Shown here: positions 1 through 11,900 of the stretch, piece after piece
Layout of the letters: the number at the start of each line of letters is the position of its first letter
Position numbering within the stretch: the stretch's first letter is position 1
Source of the DNA: Owenia fusiformis
Lineage: Eukaryota > Annelida > Polychaeta > Sabellida > Oweniidae
DNA: 64,000 bases
NCBI GenBank assembly: GCA_903813345.2
Contig: CAIIXF020000004.1
Coordinates: 27,035,985 to 27,099,984 of the forward strand
Reading direction: 5' to 3'
The notes under the pieces: generated by a model
The model's input: only the letters and a program-made list of their open reading frames with translations
The model's database searches: none
What the model was told of the DNA's origin: nothing
Position numbers and translations under genes: made by a program

Positions 1-450
1 TGCACATAATGGATTATCATGCATATTATGAATTATTGTGCATATAATTGATCACTTTGCATATAATGGATTCACATGCAAATTATGGATTCATATGCAA
101 ATTATGGATTCATATGCATATAATGGATTATTGTGCATATAATGGAACACTGTGCACATAATGAATTATCGTGCATATTATGAATTATTGCGCATATAAT
201 GAAACACTGTGCACATAATGGATTATCATGCATATTATGAATTATTGTGCATATAATTGATCAATGTGCATATAATGGATCACTGTGCATATAGCAGATT
301 CATGTACATATAATGGATTCAGATGCAAATTATGGATTCATATGGATCTAATGGATTCATGTGCATATAATGGATTATTGTGCATATTATGAATTATTGT
401 GCATATAATGGATCACTGTGCATATAATGCATTATCGTGCATATAATGAG
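1..450. repeat. Minisatellite, about 19-20 bp unit
   Basis: Imperfect tandem units of the type TGCATATAATGGATTATTG fill the left edge of the window, with variants ending in CACTG, CATG or TATG. The array continues off the left edge. There is no coding potential; short ORFs here are repeat artefacts. Confidence 0.9.
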
Positions 451-3080
451 TAACTCATCTACAAAGAGAATTTTGGATTTAGTAATATAAACTTTTTGAG
501 GAAATGTACCATTTTACCATTTTACACCAAGTATTCAACATTATACCAAAGTAAATACCGTGCCAATACAATGAAGTTGTCGCACTATTATGTTGAACGT
601 GTACAATGAGCCAATATCGCAATATTAATGCATACATGTTGGATATACAGACCATATAAGGACAAAAGCCATAAAAGGACATACAAATTATTATTATGCA
701 AAAACTATCCAATAAAAATCCTGGTTGCAAAACTTATGGAGGGTGAAACAACTGAACAGTAAAACCTGTCTAAATGGAACACCTTTACACAGCCAATATA
801 ATTTGGCACCATTTTGGCATCGAAAAAATTCGGCGCTGTTCCGGCACCGTTTCGACACCATTCCGGCACCTATACCTTTTGACACCAAAATTTGCCACCA
901 GACTAGTCAGTCCATTTGGTGGCGAAACGGTGTCGAAAATCAGATTGCATTTTGGAGGTGTAGTACCTCTTCAAAGTTTTCCAATGGGATATAGTATGTG
1001 TGTGTACCTCTCCTAGTTTATGCTGTGGAGGGGGGGGGCTTTTTCACACCCTGTTCGTGTATGTTGTTTCTAAATATGTACTGTAATACATAAATTGGCA
1101 ATACAAGTATTCCCTCCATTTTTATTATGATATTTTATACAATGTATTTATTCGTGTTACCAAAGGTTTGGAGTTGAACTGATCCTCTTTTTACTGTATA
1201 TACTGTATTTGTCTTTATTTGGTAAGCGTTTTAATTTGGGGAATCAAATGTTGCAATCAATTCAACTTGTTTTTCTTTCGGTGAACTTCCAGATATAAGA
1301 GGCATTTGAATTGTTTAATTAAGAGCATTTTAAATTGTTTTCAAAAACAGTGAAACTGGATTAGGCGGGAGTGTGTATGATAGATATGAGATTTATTCCC
1401 TAGAAAAGCCGCCAAATTTAAAAATGCCAATATGTGTGATATCCCAAAATTACCAAATTAAGTAGCGCCAAATTAAAGATGAATACAGTATATACATATA
1501 TTATATATTCATAGTATTATACTATTATTAGTATTTATATGTAGCTATAAGTTAGTTATACTTATATGTGTTCTCATATATAGGAGTAGTGTAATATACA
1601 TTAAAACCTGTTTTGTCAAATCTTTCTGAATTCAATATAGGGGATTTAGAGAATGTATTTGTCGGTATGATAACTCTTATAACAATGTCTGATTTTGTTC
1701 ATAGTGATTATTATATACTTTATGGATATAGAAAATTTGATTTTAAAAATATGACTATATTTTTTTCAAAATTGCAGCCATTTAATAACTTATTAGTGCC
1801 ATCTTTATATGGAGCAGTTTTAAATTCTTACTGTGTGCCAATTGAAAATGAAAAGTATAATGAAAAAATGGAAAAAATCAACTTTTATCTGAATTGTGAA
1901 AATGAGAATTTTGCACCCACCTGAGAAAAAATCCTGGGGAGATCACTGCATTTAAAACTCGGTATAAAATATTTTGCCGCATTGTCTGATCGTGCTTCCT
2001 GATTATTTATTACTGTATTTTCTCTTTTATTTTAATTTTAAAACACAATGATAACCATAGTAACTACAAAGTATGTATGTTATAGATCTAGTCCTGTTAT
2101 TATTAATAATCTTTATTATATCAACTTCAGTTAGTGGTTTCAGAGAATGTATCTGTTCAGATGATGACTCTTGTACTAATGTGTGATTTTGTTCAAATTG
2201 AAATAGTATGGTATTGGTATTGGTATTGAAATAGTGATTTTCTAAATTTTGAATAAGCTTCTTGCACTTTTTTCAATTTTGAAATGCAGTGAATTCACTC
2301 TCAGCTAAGTAATTTTAGGATGATTATTTAGGATGAGAATTACACCCATTGGGCCTTTAACCTCAAAGGAAATAAATCAGATATAGATGAACAGTGTATG
2401 CTTGTATGACACATATAAGGTTGCTATAGTAACCATTGGTCTGGGACTCTGGTGCATTCAAAACAAAATTCTCGTATCAAGATGTTGATGTTTATTGATC
2501 ATTATTAAAACAATGTGAAGTCTTGCATGCTTCATTGCAGAATCCTAATGGGATATCAAAATAGGACAACACTTAATATTTAACAATTAAATAAATGTTA
2601 AACTGATATATGATTTGAAATTACGGTTGGCATTATTTTAATTTTGGGACACCATGTATAGGTCACACGATCAATCTCTGATGTAAAACTGTTTTTAGTT
2701 TCTTTTATAGTTTTAGTATAGCAAGATTTCTTCCAATTTTGATGTCTTCTACTTTTGTTTTTGATTAACAATTTTGTACTTTGTTTTCTTTATTTCATAA
2801 ATTATTAATAAAATATGTAAGTTGATATTTGTAAGTACTTGTTTAGTTAATTCTGCATTGTGTAACTTCCATTTAGTGAGTTCACCCTTTTGAAATAGAT
2901 TAGATGCGAGAAGAAATAATCTTGATTTACGTCATTAAAGATTCAAAATTCAGTCAAACTGAGGTCATATTTGAAATCTACATGTAATTTACATCTAGAA
3001 ATGTGGTTTTGAAAAGAGTTCATCAACTTTGAAAAATTTAATTTTTTTTGAAGATGTGACTTCTAGGTTGGGGAGATTCC
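451..3080. other. Non-genic DNA with a diverged internal duplication
   Basis: No convincing exon is visible on either strand. The stretch at about 1,645-1,715 (AGAATGTATTTGTC...TGATTTTGTTCATAG) recurs in diverged form at about 2,143-2,205, so part of this region is an old local duplication. A G-run lies at about 1,028-1,038. The segment 2,755-2,830 (TTAACAATTTTGTACTTTG) recurs at about 16,270-16,345 on the far side of gene A. Confidence 0.6.
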
Positions 3081-3089
3081 CCATAGACC

Positions 3090-4275
3090 CCATGTTGCAA
3101 AATCACAAAAAAGTGAAATATCTTTTCTTATGTTGAGTTTCAACCTTTGTAGACAATCTCTTGAATTTACTTGTAAATGATGTGACGAATGACCTCTTTT
3201 TGACATATTGTTATACAGTTCTTCCAAACTTCCTTTCAGTGGCTTGAGTTTCAACCTTTGTAGACAGATCGTTTGAAATTACTTGTGACTTGAGGAACAA
3301 TCTATTTTGACAATTTTTGTTTAATCCATCCAACGTCCATTCAGGGGTTTGAGTTCAAGTTCCACATTTTGTAGAACAGTTGACAGATCACATGAAATCA
3401 CTTAGGAGGAACGATCTATTTTGACAATTTTTTGTTTAATCCATCCAACGTCCATTCAGGGGTTTGAGTTCAAGTTCCACATTTTGTATAACAGTTGACA
3501 GATCACATGAAATCACTTGGGAGGAACGATCTATTTTGACAATTTTTTGTTTAATCCATCCAACGTCCATTCAGGGGTTTGAGTTCAAGTTCCACATTTT
3601 GTAGAACAGTTGACAGATCACATGAAATCACTTGGGAGGAACGATCTATTTTGACAATTTTTTGTTTAATCCATCCAACGTCCATTCAGGGGTTTGAGTT
3701 CAAGTTCCACATTTTGTAGAACAGTTGACAGATCACATGAAATCACTTGGGAGGAACGATCTATTTTGACAATTTTTTGTTTAATCCATCCAACGTCCAT
3801 TCAGGGGTTTGAGTTCAAGTTCCACATTTTGTAGACCAGTTGACAGATCACATGAAATCACTTGGGAGGAACGATCTATTTTGACAATTTTTTGTTCAAT
3901 CCATCCAACGTCCATTCAGGGGTTTGAGTTCAAGTTCCACATTTTGTAGACCAGTACACAGATCACATGAAATCACTTGGGAGGAACGATCTATTTTGAC
4001 AATTTTTTGTTTAATCCATCCAACGTCCATTCAGGGGTTTTAATTCAAGGTCAACCTTTTGTAGACCAGTACACAGATCACATGAAATCACTTGGGAGGA
4101 ACGATCTATTTTGACAATTTTTTGTTTAATCCATCCAACGTCCATTCAGGGGTTTTAATTCAAGTTCAACCTTTTGTAGACCAGTACACAGATCACATGA
4201 AATCACTTGGGAGGAACGATCTATTTTGACAATTTTTTGTTTAATCCATCCAACGTCCATTAAGTAGTTCAAGTT
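3090..4275. repeat. 115-bp tandem repeat array
   Basis: The marker GAGGAACGATCTATTTTG recurs at 3,406, 3,521, 3,636, 3,751, 3,866, 3,981, 4,096 and 4,211, exactly 115 bp apart. Two diverged units precede it, with equivalent positions near 3,183 and 3,292. Central units are nearly identical and the left-most units strongly diverged, the usual pattern of unequal-exchange homogenisation with decaying edges. A single diverged related unit lies at about 16,355-16,480. No ORF spans the units. Confidence 0.93.
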
Positions 4276-4620
4276 GACAGATCATTGCACCTGTCAGTTG
4301 TGATTTTAGAAAACGTGAAAACCAAATTGACATCTTGAAGGTTCAACCATTTAAGTTGATGAAATGTTAAATCAATACTAATGTGAAAACGTTATCTTGG
4401 TCAACATGTTCTTTTTAGACTGGCCATATTTCACTTTGTCACTTATAGATTTTAGTGAAAATGACAATTAAAGTTAAACGATGTTTCGTGTTACAGTACA
4501 TGTGTACAACATTTAAAATAGAAAAATTACTTAAATCTTCTATTGTCAGGAATTTTGAGTTATTCAGGAGATCACTGTTACTCAAAAGAAAACAATAGAG
4601 AGTTCAACGGAAAGATATGT

Positions 4621-5895
4621 TATTTCATTTAGGACATTTGTTATTATCCCATCGAACGAAGTTCGGAGGGATATAGGGAACGCCTCCGTCCGTCCGTCCG
4701 TCCGTCCGTACGTACGTACGTCCGTCCGTCCGTCTGTCCGTCCGTCCGTCCGGGCAATAACTCAAATACCGTTGGCCCAATTTTGTTCATATTTTGTACA
4801 CATATACCCTATGGGGGTAGAAGTTCTGCTAAAAAGCCGATTTTCAAAATGGCCGCTCATTTAAAAATGGCGGCCATTTTAGTGCCGATTTTACAGTAAT
4901 TTAGGTGCAATATGTGAAACTGTGATAGCATTATGTTTAAAATGTAAAAAAATTATATAGGACATTGATAAAGCTAGAAATGTAGAAATTGAAATAGCAC
5001 ATGGCAGCCATCTTGAAAAATGGCGGCCTTTACTCGTTATTTTACGATTTTTGCTGTAACTGAAGAAGTATTGGAGCGATTTTGTTCATATTTGGTATGT
5101 GAATACTATAAGCATGGCTCACTGTCTAATGACACTTTTGGTAGGAGGAGGCCATTTTGAAAATTTGCCGCCATTTTGAAAAATTTTAACATATTTTACT
5201 TTAACTCAAAAAGTAGTGGAGCGATTTTGTTCATATTTGGTTTGTGAATACTATAAGCATGGTACACTCTCTAATGACATTTTTGGTAGAAGGCGGCCAT
5301 TTTGAAAAATGGCCGCCATTCTAACGTATTTTACTATAACTCGAAAAGTAGTGGAGCGATTTTGTTCATATTTGGTATGTGAATAATATAAGCATGGCAC
5401 ACTGTCTAATGACACTTTTGGTAGAAGGCGGCCATTTTGAAAAATGGCCACCATTTTAAAGTATTTTACTGTAACTCGAAAAGTAGTGGAGCAATTTTGT
5501 TCATATTTGCCATGTGAATACTATAAAAAAAAAAGCATATTACTTCTTCTGATGACAAAAAATGGAATTTGAAAAATGGCCGCCATTTAAACGTATTTTA
5601 CTTGGCCTTTACTCGTTATTTTACGATTTTTGCTGTAACTCGAAAAGTAGTGGAGCGATTTTGTTCATATTTGGTATTCGAATACTATAAAAAAGCATAT
5701 TACTTCTTCTGATGACAACTTTCTTATGTGTGTTATTTTATGATATTTGCTATATATTTCGTTTGTAAAAATGCCAGCTATTTCTGTTCGATGGGATTCG
5801 CTACGCTTTGGCGTTGCCGTTGTTCTGGTTATTGATAGCCTTCAATATTTTCCTTTGTAGTTTGTTATCTAATTTGAAAACTGTGAACTGCCATA
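4621..5895 (-). pseudogene. Partial duplicate of the gene A last exon, split by an element
   Basis: On the minus strand, 5,890-5,828 reads as the coding segment around LDNKLQRKI of gene A's last exon. After the inserted element, 4,645-4,621 continues with the NKCPK-stop end and the same downstream flank. The exon copy is truncated at its 5' side, where it is fused to a copy of the 3' flank (compare 5,895-5,960 with 4,430-4,490, both containing GTTAAACGATGTT). It looks like a tandem duplication of last exon plus 3' flank, later hit by the element at 4,646-5,827. It cannot be spliced usefully because the acceptor is missing. Confidence 0.7.
4646..5827. mobile_element. CCGT-rich interspersed element with internal 135-165 bp repeats
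   Basis: The element starts ATCCCATCGAAC and, 31 bp before its right end, carries the exact inverse GTTCGATGGGAT. It is bounded by a 6-bp direct repeat GTTATT at 4,640-4,645 and 5,828-5,833, a likely target-site duplication. Near the left end is a (CCGT)n tract at about 4,687-4,753. The body holds units with GTAGTGGAGCGATTTTG near 5,066, 5,211, 5,346, 5,481 and 5,646, plus repeated stems of the type GGCGGCCATTTTGAAAAATGG. No protein is encoded, so it is non-autonomous. It interrupts a duplicated last exon of gene A (see the pseudogene entry). Confidence 0.7.
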
Positions 5896-5997
5896 TTTCA
5901 CTTGTGTCACTTTAGATTTTAGAAAAAATTGCAGTCAAAGTTAAACGATGTTCCATATTACACCAATGAGAGTTTGAAGAAAACTAGATGTATCATT

Positions 5998-8900
5998 TCA
6001 TTTAGGACATTTGTTTTCCTTGATAGCTCTCAATATTTTCCTCTGTAGTTTGTTATCTAATTTGATAACAGTGACCTGGTCATCGAAATACAGGCTTGAT
6101 AAACTGTCATTGGTTGCCATGGTGAGGATCAGAAGTTTGTCACCTCGAGCTGAAACAAAATGAGAAATAACGGGAATGGTGTCATGAATTGGAAGGACAT
6201 GAACTACAAGTAAAATTAAACTGAAATGACTTTTAGGCATTCTACCACATATGACATATACACACTAGGTTTATAAAATACCTCTAGAAAAAGGGTCTAT
6301 TATTTATGCATGCAAAGTGACAGTTGCCATGGAGACGCAGAAAACATTTTTTCACACGTTTTTATTTTTGAATAATTGATATAAAGAGCCATCCTTTTGT
6401 TTGAAGGAATATTTTCTAATGAACCTCAAGGACCACTGTAAATCATACAAGTATCAAATCACAAGTTGATTTTTTATAACGAAAAATATAATATAGGCTT
6501 TCGTTTACCTGCTTTTGTAACAATATCGCAAGTGCAGTCTGAATCCAGGTTGTATGTTACATATCTGTCCAACTTCACTACACCTGTCACTGGTCTGAGA
6601 TTCGACTCAATCTTCATTATCTTTTCTGTGAGTATTGATGCTTTAAATGCTGGGGAAATAAAAAGTGTAACATTATTTTTTCTTATATTGTTCTAATTTA
6701 CATGGCCAGTTGCCTTAGTATATTTTCAGGGGATAAAAAACCGTCCAGTATTTTCGTCCAGGACAAATGGAAATACATGTACTGGACGCAGACCTCCGTT
6801 TTTGATCCAGAGAGAGGTAGGTGTAATTTACTCGGTAGCCTGTGATCGTTTTACAGTGTGTCCTTACCTAAAAATAAGCTCATCAGTACATTGGGGAACA
6901 TCCAATTCTTATAAAATAAAATGACAGCTATCCATTTATTATTTCTGTAATGTGGGGTTAAGCACAGATATATTTTGATCTTTTTTCAGGAAAAACACGA
7001 ATCGAGTTATATTTATTTTTATTTACCATTTCATTGACAAGATATGCAAATTTTAGCTTAAAAGTGATCGATAAAAGAAAAATGACGAAATATTAGAAAT
7101 ACTGGACGAAATGAAAAATGTACTGGACGCAAGGCTGTTAAAACCGAATGGCTTGCGTCCAGTACACAGGGAGAAATGCTGAGTACTAAATTAGTACAAA
7201 ATGAGTACTTAATTAGCACTCGTGGCATGAGTACTCATGAGTGCACTTTTGCCAGAGTGCTAATTTATTACTACTTGAGCGCTCTTTTAGTACTAAAAAA
7301 TTGTTCATTTAGCACTAAAATATTGTTCATTTACTAAATAATAAGCAGTCGGTAGGTATCATTCTAGATGGGATACAATTCACATGCAACCTTCAATTTT
7401 GTTTTATAGACTTACTCCCATATCAGCTTATAGATGTTACACACGTATAACACACTTACCATGTGATTTTAGTAATTTCTCATTTCATACTACTTAACTC
7501 ATCTTTCACTTAATCTAGGTAACAAAGCAGTGTATATATATATGCACTTTTCTCAAGAATAGAGCAATATGGTGTCTGTCATTTTGTTTCCTAGCTTCAA
7601 CATGTTACATGAAATAGCTACAGGAATGGGAATTTTGGAAAAGTTTAATGATATATTTATCCATGTTTTCGTATAATTAATATGTAATTCATTACGTATT
7701 GTATATTTTACTTCATCAATTAAAAACAATTTATCAACATTTTAATTTGTGAGTACTAATCTATCACTCGTGAAACATGTGCAATAAATTAGTACTCATA
7801 ATATGAGCGCCCATTGAGTGATGAAAAATCAATGAAATTAGCGCTATTTTATCACTCATAATACGAGTACTCATTTAGTACTAAAACATGCAATTAATTA
7901 GTGCTCATAGTATGAGTGCTCATTGAGTAATGAAAAATCAATGAAATTAGCGCTATTTTATCACTCATCATATGAGTACTCATTAAGTACTAAAACATGC
8001 AATAAATTAGTACTCATGTCACAAGTGCTCATTTAGTACTAATATTTGATGAAATGAGTACTCAATTAGCGCTAACATGCCATGAGTACTATTTTAGTAC
8101 TCAGCATATCTCCCTGTGTACATTTTCATCTCGTCCGGTATTTCTTTAAATTTCGTCATTTTTCAATTTTCGATCTTTTCAAAGCTAAAATTTGCCGACT
8201 GGAAGCTGTATCCTTATTCCATACACAAGAAAATTGCATATCTTGTCAATGAAATGGTAAATAAAAAGAAATCTAAGAATTGTGTGTTCCTCAATGTACT
8301 GGGAATCTGATGAGCCTAGCTATTTCTAGATAAGGAAACAATGTACAACGATCACAGGCTACCGAATAAAATCACACCTACCTCTCTCTGGATCAAAAAT
8401 GGAGGTCTGCGTCCAATATCTCGGTTTGTACCAGACGAAAATACTGGACGCGTTTCTACCCCCTGATTTTAGCCTATTGTGAATGATTGTGTTTTAAAGA
8501 TTATGTAACGACCCTCACTCTGCATGGTAAGTGCAAAAGGTATTGGTAGCGTTAAAGGGTTGATGAGTGAGTGGAAGAATCGTCACATTATTACCGGGTC
8601 CGTGTTATGATTGTTTATGCTCTCGAGGGTTTTACAGACATGACTGGTTGAATGGCAAAATGGCTGAATATGTCGCACTGCGACATAAAACATACACTTA
8701 ACTGACAAAACAGATGATTTAGTTTAAATATAAATGACATAATTATGGGTTTATTTACAATGTGATTAAAAAGTGAGTATAGTAATTATGACAATAACAC
8801 ACATAGTGTGGAAATATATATATATATGAATTAAAGTTCTGATATTGTGACACATGGATGATATATGGTGCAGCGTTACTCAATGGCAACGGGTACCCAT

Positions 8901-11900
8901 ATTCAAGGATTATGCACAAAGGTGGATCGTTATGCAACTAAGATCCCTGAAATGTGGTTACGATAATATACATAGTATTTCCTATCAAGTACAATACATA
9001 CTCAAGTAAGATTACATAATTACCAAGAAGCTGATACTGCAATTACACATTATTGAGCTCATATTCATAAATCCTACATTAACTACACATATAACATACA
9101 ATACTTTCATCTGGGAGAGTGTGTGACACAACTGGTGACCAAATAAACATACATAGTAATATGTATTACCATGACTTTGCAACAACCTTTGACAATGAGA
9201 ACAACAACAACTGGCACCTTGGAGTGTACGACATGACGCAAAGAACCGAATTACAACCACTGACAAAATGTAAGACCGACTAAAAATATCAACGTAACAT
9301 TACATATTCACAAGCTTGGGTGAAACATACCAAATAATGACTATAACAATAACTTGTACATTTAATTCAACATACCAATTAGTGATAACAATGTTTACAT
9401 GACTGCTCATTATGCAACATGCTAGGAAAATTAATGTCATATAACATGTGGGTGCAATCACATGACATGGATATACATGTCACGCAACAAGTGGGTGCCT
9501 GCTATGAAACATGCCGACGCGTACTACATGACATATGGGTGCAATTACACATCATGTGGGTACATGCTATGTAACAAGTGGGTGCATGTTATGTAGTAAG
9601 TGATCAATCATGAACATGAGTAAAACTGTATACCCAAGTTGGTAGTAGTACATCACCAACTTATAATATTCCATGACACAACATAAGGGTGGGTGCAACA
9701 ACTTGTATTCCCTTTGGTAATATTGGGTGCAACAAATTGTATCTCCCTAGGGTGGCTTTGGGGAAAGCCATACATGCACACAGTATCTAAATTATAGTAC
9801 GACCTTAACGCAACGATACAATAAAACCGACACTCCAACCATCGATAAACAATAGAACAGTTCAAGTTCAAAACTAGTATCAGGCTAGACCATAAACTAG
9901 GGTTCCATTAGGGTTTAACTCAACACCATCATCTATCTGATACTAACTGTTGCCCAACAGTAAGACTTGAACTCCATAAGCCAACTATATACAAGCGAGA
10001 CATTACGTAACATACAACTGCACAGGGTAGTTTGCAGTGTACCAAAACATGATCAATTTGGGTATTGATCATCAGCAATGAGGTGAACTGACATGATCAA
10101 ACTGGGTATTGATCAACAACAATGCAAACCAAATCTAGGTCAAATAATTCCCATATGCTTTTTAGCATTAACAAGTCAAATCCAAATCCAAATGTAATAC
10201 TTGCCAATTTGTCACACTCGATATACATAGAGTGCACACAGCTTGAAATGAGGTGTAGGGTGTCCATCCACATGAGGTATTTGCATCAGCATATGAGTGG
10301 TTGGTGGTTGGTGGTATATGTAGTTCGCCATTTGACAGACGTGCTGACATTTGCAAGTGATGCGGGAGGGGTGAACCTCAAACTTCAAGCCTGATTCGGG
10401 GGTCAGACTTCGTGCAAATCCTGTTGTAATCACCTCATGTGGACGGACGACTTACTGGTGTAAATCGTGAGACAGTTTAGACACCTCGACGGTCAACAAT
10501 AGCGACATTTTGAGTGAAGATAGCGGAGCAAATCACGAATGATTTACTCGAAAAACATAAGATGGCTACCTGTCTTCTGCGCACGCGCAGCGCCCTACAT
10601 AAATTACGAACTTATGTAAATCCACAAAAACGGCCTTTACTTCGCCAATACGGGACCGATTGCAAAGTTTAAACTACCTATAGAGAGCTTAATTTACGTA
10701 TTAGGTGCATATCCTACTAGATTAACGATAAAACATAGTAAACAGGGTGAAATTTAGACCAGAAAACTACGACAGTAACCTTGACCTTTTTACGTCAAAA
10801 GTACGAACGGAACTAAGAATAGTTCGAGAATTACGCCAAAAGTACGAACGGAACTAACAATATCCACAAATCACTAGAATATGACACTTTAGTGGATAAT
10901 AACGATCTAAACATGTATGTGAGTATATAAACAACATTAAGTGAAACCCAACAGTGGTGAGACATCGAACTGACATTACTGAATAGCGGCAAACAAGAAA
11001 GTAAATCTGTTGGGTTATCACAATTATGACGACAGCTCTACGAATGGATGTTGACCCTTTGAATTGCCTCTGGACCTCGAGGCTGGCTTTTGTCTATCCC
11101 ATATCATTTTAGACTGAATGCTCTTTTATGAGTACTAGTATCTAGTATCTATTTTTGATGTAAGTACTGGCTACCAATTTTTGTCCCTTGTATTGGGGCT
11201 CTGGTCCTGGATTGTGATATTGGCGCCGGTATTGGCGTTAGGTTGGAGGGGAAATGGTGAGGTTAAATATTATTTTCTTTCACGTAAGATTGTGGTTTTA
11301 GGATATGTGGGATATATTTTCTTATGACAGGTTTACACTTAAAGTTTGTTTTTCTTACTACTAGGTTTCTTACAATATCCCTTTGACACTGTCTTGTACT
11401 TGGATATTTACCTGGATCTCAGTAACTCAAAAATGTGATTCCCAACCGGATAAGTTTCCTTGTAGAGATGTTATGATATATGGGTTTTCGGAAAAGACCG
11501 ACCCCACCGACCACCGACCGGTCGGTGTTTTCCACTGGTAGCCTCAAAACAGGGTTTGAAGAAAATGTGTAAAAGACCTACCATATCATGTAAAAGACCG
11601 AACATATTTGTAGCCTTAGAATATTAATAATTTGATTTTGAATGTCAATCGTTGGACTAGGCAACGTTTTTTACCGATTTTGTACCTTGCAACGAATGGC
11701 AAGCAAATAAATTGGTCATGACCGTCTCCTCTTGATTAATTGCCCTGCCTTAGGTCCTAACCTATCATGAACCAACCTATCGTTTCTACGGGAATCTATC
11801 CTAATTTTTTACTGAAATTTAACAATTTCGAAACAAAAATGATTTGTTATCGTCATAGCCTACTGAATACTGAACACGATATAATGTTACATGCGTTCTC

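Noticed and set aside
1613-1924. 103-codon ORF in the left region
   Set aside because: It starts at TTG, is AT-rich with no domain, lacks splice context, and part of it lies in a diverged non-coding duplication.
3292-4275. Regular 115-bp array as a CRISPR
   Set aside because: There are no unique spacers; whole units are repeated. The context is eukaryotic with no cas genes.
6466-6696. Plus-strand ORF
   Set aside because: It is the antisense shadow of exon 4 of gene A.
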